Shown one piece after another: positions 62,533 through 64,000 of a stretch of 64,000 nt of DNA (position 1 is its first letter; each line of letters starts with the position of its first letter). This DNA comes from Stratiolaelaps scimitus (Eukaryota > Arthropoda > Arachnida > Mesostigmata > Laelapidae), in NCBI GenBank assembly GCA_019614645.1, contig JABWDB010000004.1:11222001-11286000 (forward strand), written 5' to 3'. Below the pieces are notes generated by a model. The model had not been told where the DNA came from, ran no database searches, and worked only from the letters and a program-made list of their open reading frames with translations. Position numbers and translations under genes: made by a program.

Positions 62533-63374
62533 ACCTCGAAAGCCACGTCACACACATCATTAACGATCGTTGACAACGACGACGACGCCACCACCACCTC
62601 CACCAACAACAATAACAACATTAGCATCAAAATCTACACATAAACTACCTGCTATCAATATCGCTAGAGGGGAGACTGTCGGAAACAAAATTCGTCCTAC
62701 GATTGGCACCGGACAAGCAAAATCTGGACTACGTATTGACACAGCTATCTATTGAAGCCGTCACCTTCGCCAACCTGACCTATACGCACGCTATAGGACA
62801 CGCTGCATAGGGACGCTGCATATAATTTCGTCGTGTACTCTAGAAAAAAGAAGACCCACCAATAACGGGATACCCTGCCACCCACTACCTTTGCTTAATC
62901 ACAACCCAATAATAATAACAACACGATCAATTGCGATGCATGCTACGATATCATCGGGTGACTGGCCCCGGTGAATGAATGCAGTTGACGCAAGCGCCAC
63001 CAGCTGCAATTCCTAAGGAGACGTGTTGTTGTGAAGTGCTGGTCGCTTGTGCCACCGCCGCCGGCTCGAGGTCCTCGTTTAAGTCAAGGTTATACTGTTA
63101 TCGCTCAAGGTTCTCGTGCGACCGAATTCGTCGTTGCTGCGACCGCTGCCGTTGCCGGTGCCGCTATTCCAAGCGGCACCTCACTATCGTCAGAACGCCT
63201 TCGAAGGCGCGCAAGGAGGTAGACATCGCCGCTCACGCCTCTGCCGTGACATCGCACAATACGAAATCACAACAACAACAACAGCAAGAATACCCCGTCG
63301 AAACATCATCGCGGCTTTCGACCTCATTCTTCGGGACGTTCGACCGTTCCTGTCACTCCACTCCAACTGACGAG

Positions 63375-63416
63375 AACAACAACAGCAACAGCAGCAACAA
63401 CAACAACAACAATAAC
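63375..63416. repeat. (AAC)n/(AGC)n run
   Basis: An AAC-rich trinucleotide run mixed with AGC. Confidence 0.9.
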
Positions 63417-64000
63417 TAACGATAGCGACAACGGTGGTCCGGCAAACGGTGTTGCGAGTGAGAGAAAGAGAGATGGCTGTAGGAGAGCCAAGACCCTTGG
63501 CGATGTCATCGATGCGACTATCCAACGCAGCGGCGTTGTGAGGGCGTCCCGTCGGCCGGATCCCGTAGCAGGAACGGGATAGGGCCGTGGCGGGCCGTGG
63601 CGGACATAGCGTTGAATATCATTTTCGGTTCTCGACAATAGCAGAATAGCAGGAGCAATAAATAGCAAGGGCCTAAACAAACAAAACCCGTCGCCAAACA
63701 CCTGAAGAAATAGTGATCTCATCGACGCGAATCGGGTCAAATGGAATAGGAACAAACCGGGCGTATGTCAGTGTTTGAATTATAACGGATATGCGAAGTA
63801 ATTATCAGAACGTGAGAAAGTAAGTGACGTTGAAGGAGCTATCAAAATTGTAGCAGAGACAGCGAGACAGCGAGATACGATTACAAGAAATAGTAACCGA
63901 AAAACAAGTAACAACATACATTCAACCAAGATCCATCCACTCGGCGATCGTCAGCAGGCTACAACAGCAATAATAATAATAGTAATAACAACAGCAATAG

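Larger units (their letters stand above)
62474..64000. other. 3' UTR-like, CAA/AAC-rich sequence
   Basis: After the stop at 62473 the sequence is rich in CAA, AAC, ACC and AAT repeats (62575-62630, 63270-63290, 63375-63416, 63960-64000). A frame at 62979-63419 (146 codons) is Cys/Arg-rich, then has a poly-Gln run and a poly-Asn tail, and ends in TAA. It probably reflects translated repeats, though a glutamine/asparagine-rich protein cannot be excluded. A 60-codon plus frame at 62570-62755 also looks codon-like. Confidence 0.4.

Noticed and set aside
62570..62755. 60-codon plus frame with poly-Thr/poly-Pro start
   Set aside because: It starts in an ACC/CCA repeat and lies just after the stop and AATAAA of the two-exon model. 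Read as 3' UTR, though its second half has regular codons.
1..64000. CRISPR array, operons, rRNA genes, intact tRNA genes, recognisable transposase or reverse transcriptase
   Set aside because: I looked for spaced direct repeats, tandem genes, complete cloverleafs and familiar catalytic motifs and saw none.

Overview
This window is eukaryotic nuclear DNA from an animal. Nothing prokaryotic or organellar is visible: there are no long open frames, no operons and no ribosome-binding-site pattern. Simple repeats are dense ((AT)n, (CA/GT)n, (CT/GA)n, (CAG/CTG)n, (GGT)n, (ATT)n), CpG is not visibly depleted, and there are several degenerate tRNA-like units with B-box sequence, as in tRNA-derived SINEs. 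Two of these units resemble the general layout of tick and mite SINEs. I therefore lean towards an arthropod, possibly a parasitiform mite or tick, with low confidence.

Most of the 64 kb reads as intron or intergenic sequence. The longest open frames (about 180-212 codons) are close to what chance gives in six frames of a sequence this long, so frame length alone supports no gene. I recognised no protein family anywhere. The coding calls rest on splice-site quality, phase agreement, codon texture and poly(A) signals, and all are tentative.

Layout. 0-4 kb: two short exon-like segments on the minus strand (792-963 and 3743-3812), perhaps parts of one gene leaving the window on the left. 4-12 kb: non-coding, with GC-rich repeat-bearing patches at 7.0-7.6 and 8.7-9.9 kb. 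12.2-12.8 kb: a small open frame followed by a tRNA-like SINE head. 13.9-14.2 kb: a possible plus-strand terminal exon with a poly(A) signal. 14-36 kb: repeats, a tRNA-Leu-like SINE head on the minus strand (17.3 kb), GC-rich patches (20.5-23.5 and 33.3-34.4 kb) and a TATA-like box (22.29 kb). 36.5 kb: a 59-nt hairpin with a perfect 17-bp stem, a possible microRNA precursor. 37-50 kb: more CpG-rich patches (37, 41.5-42.2, 43.6-44.9 and 49.4-50.1 kb), one holding a possible short first coding exon. 50-58 kb: AT-rich repeats, three hairpins, no convincing gene. 58.6-59.2 kb: a GC-rich block with exon-like signals on both strands. 61.6-62.5 kb: the best gene model in the window, two plus-strand exons with matched phase, a strong donor and acceptor, a stop and AATAAA. 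62.5-64 kb: CAA/AAC-rich sequence resembling UTR.
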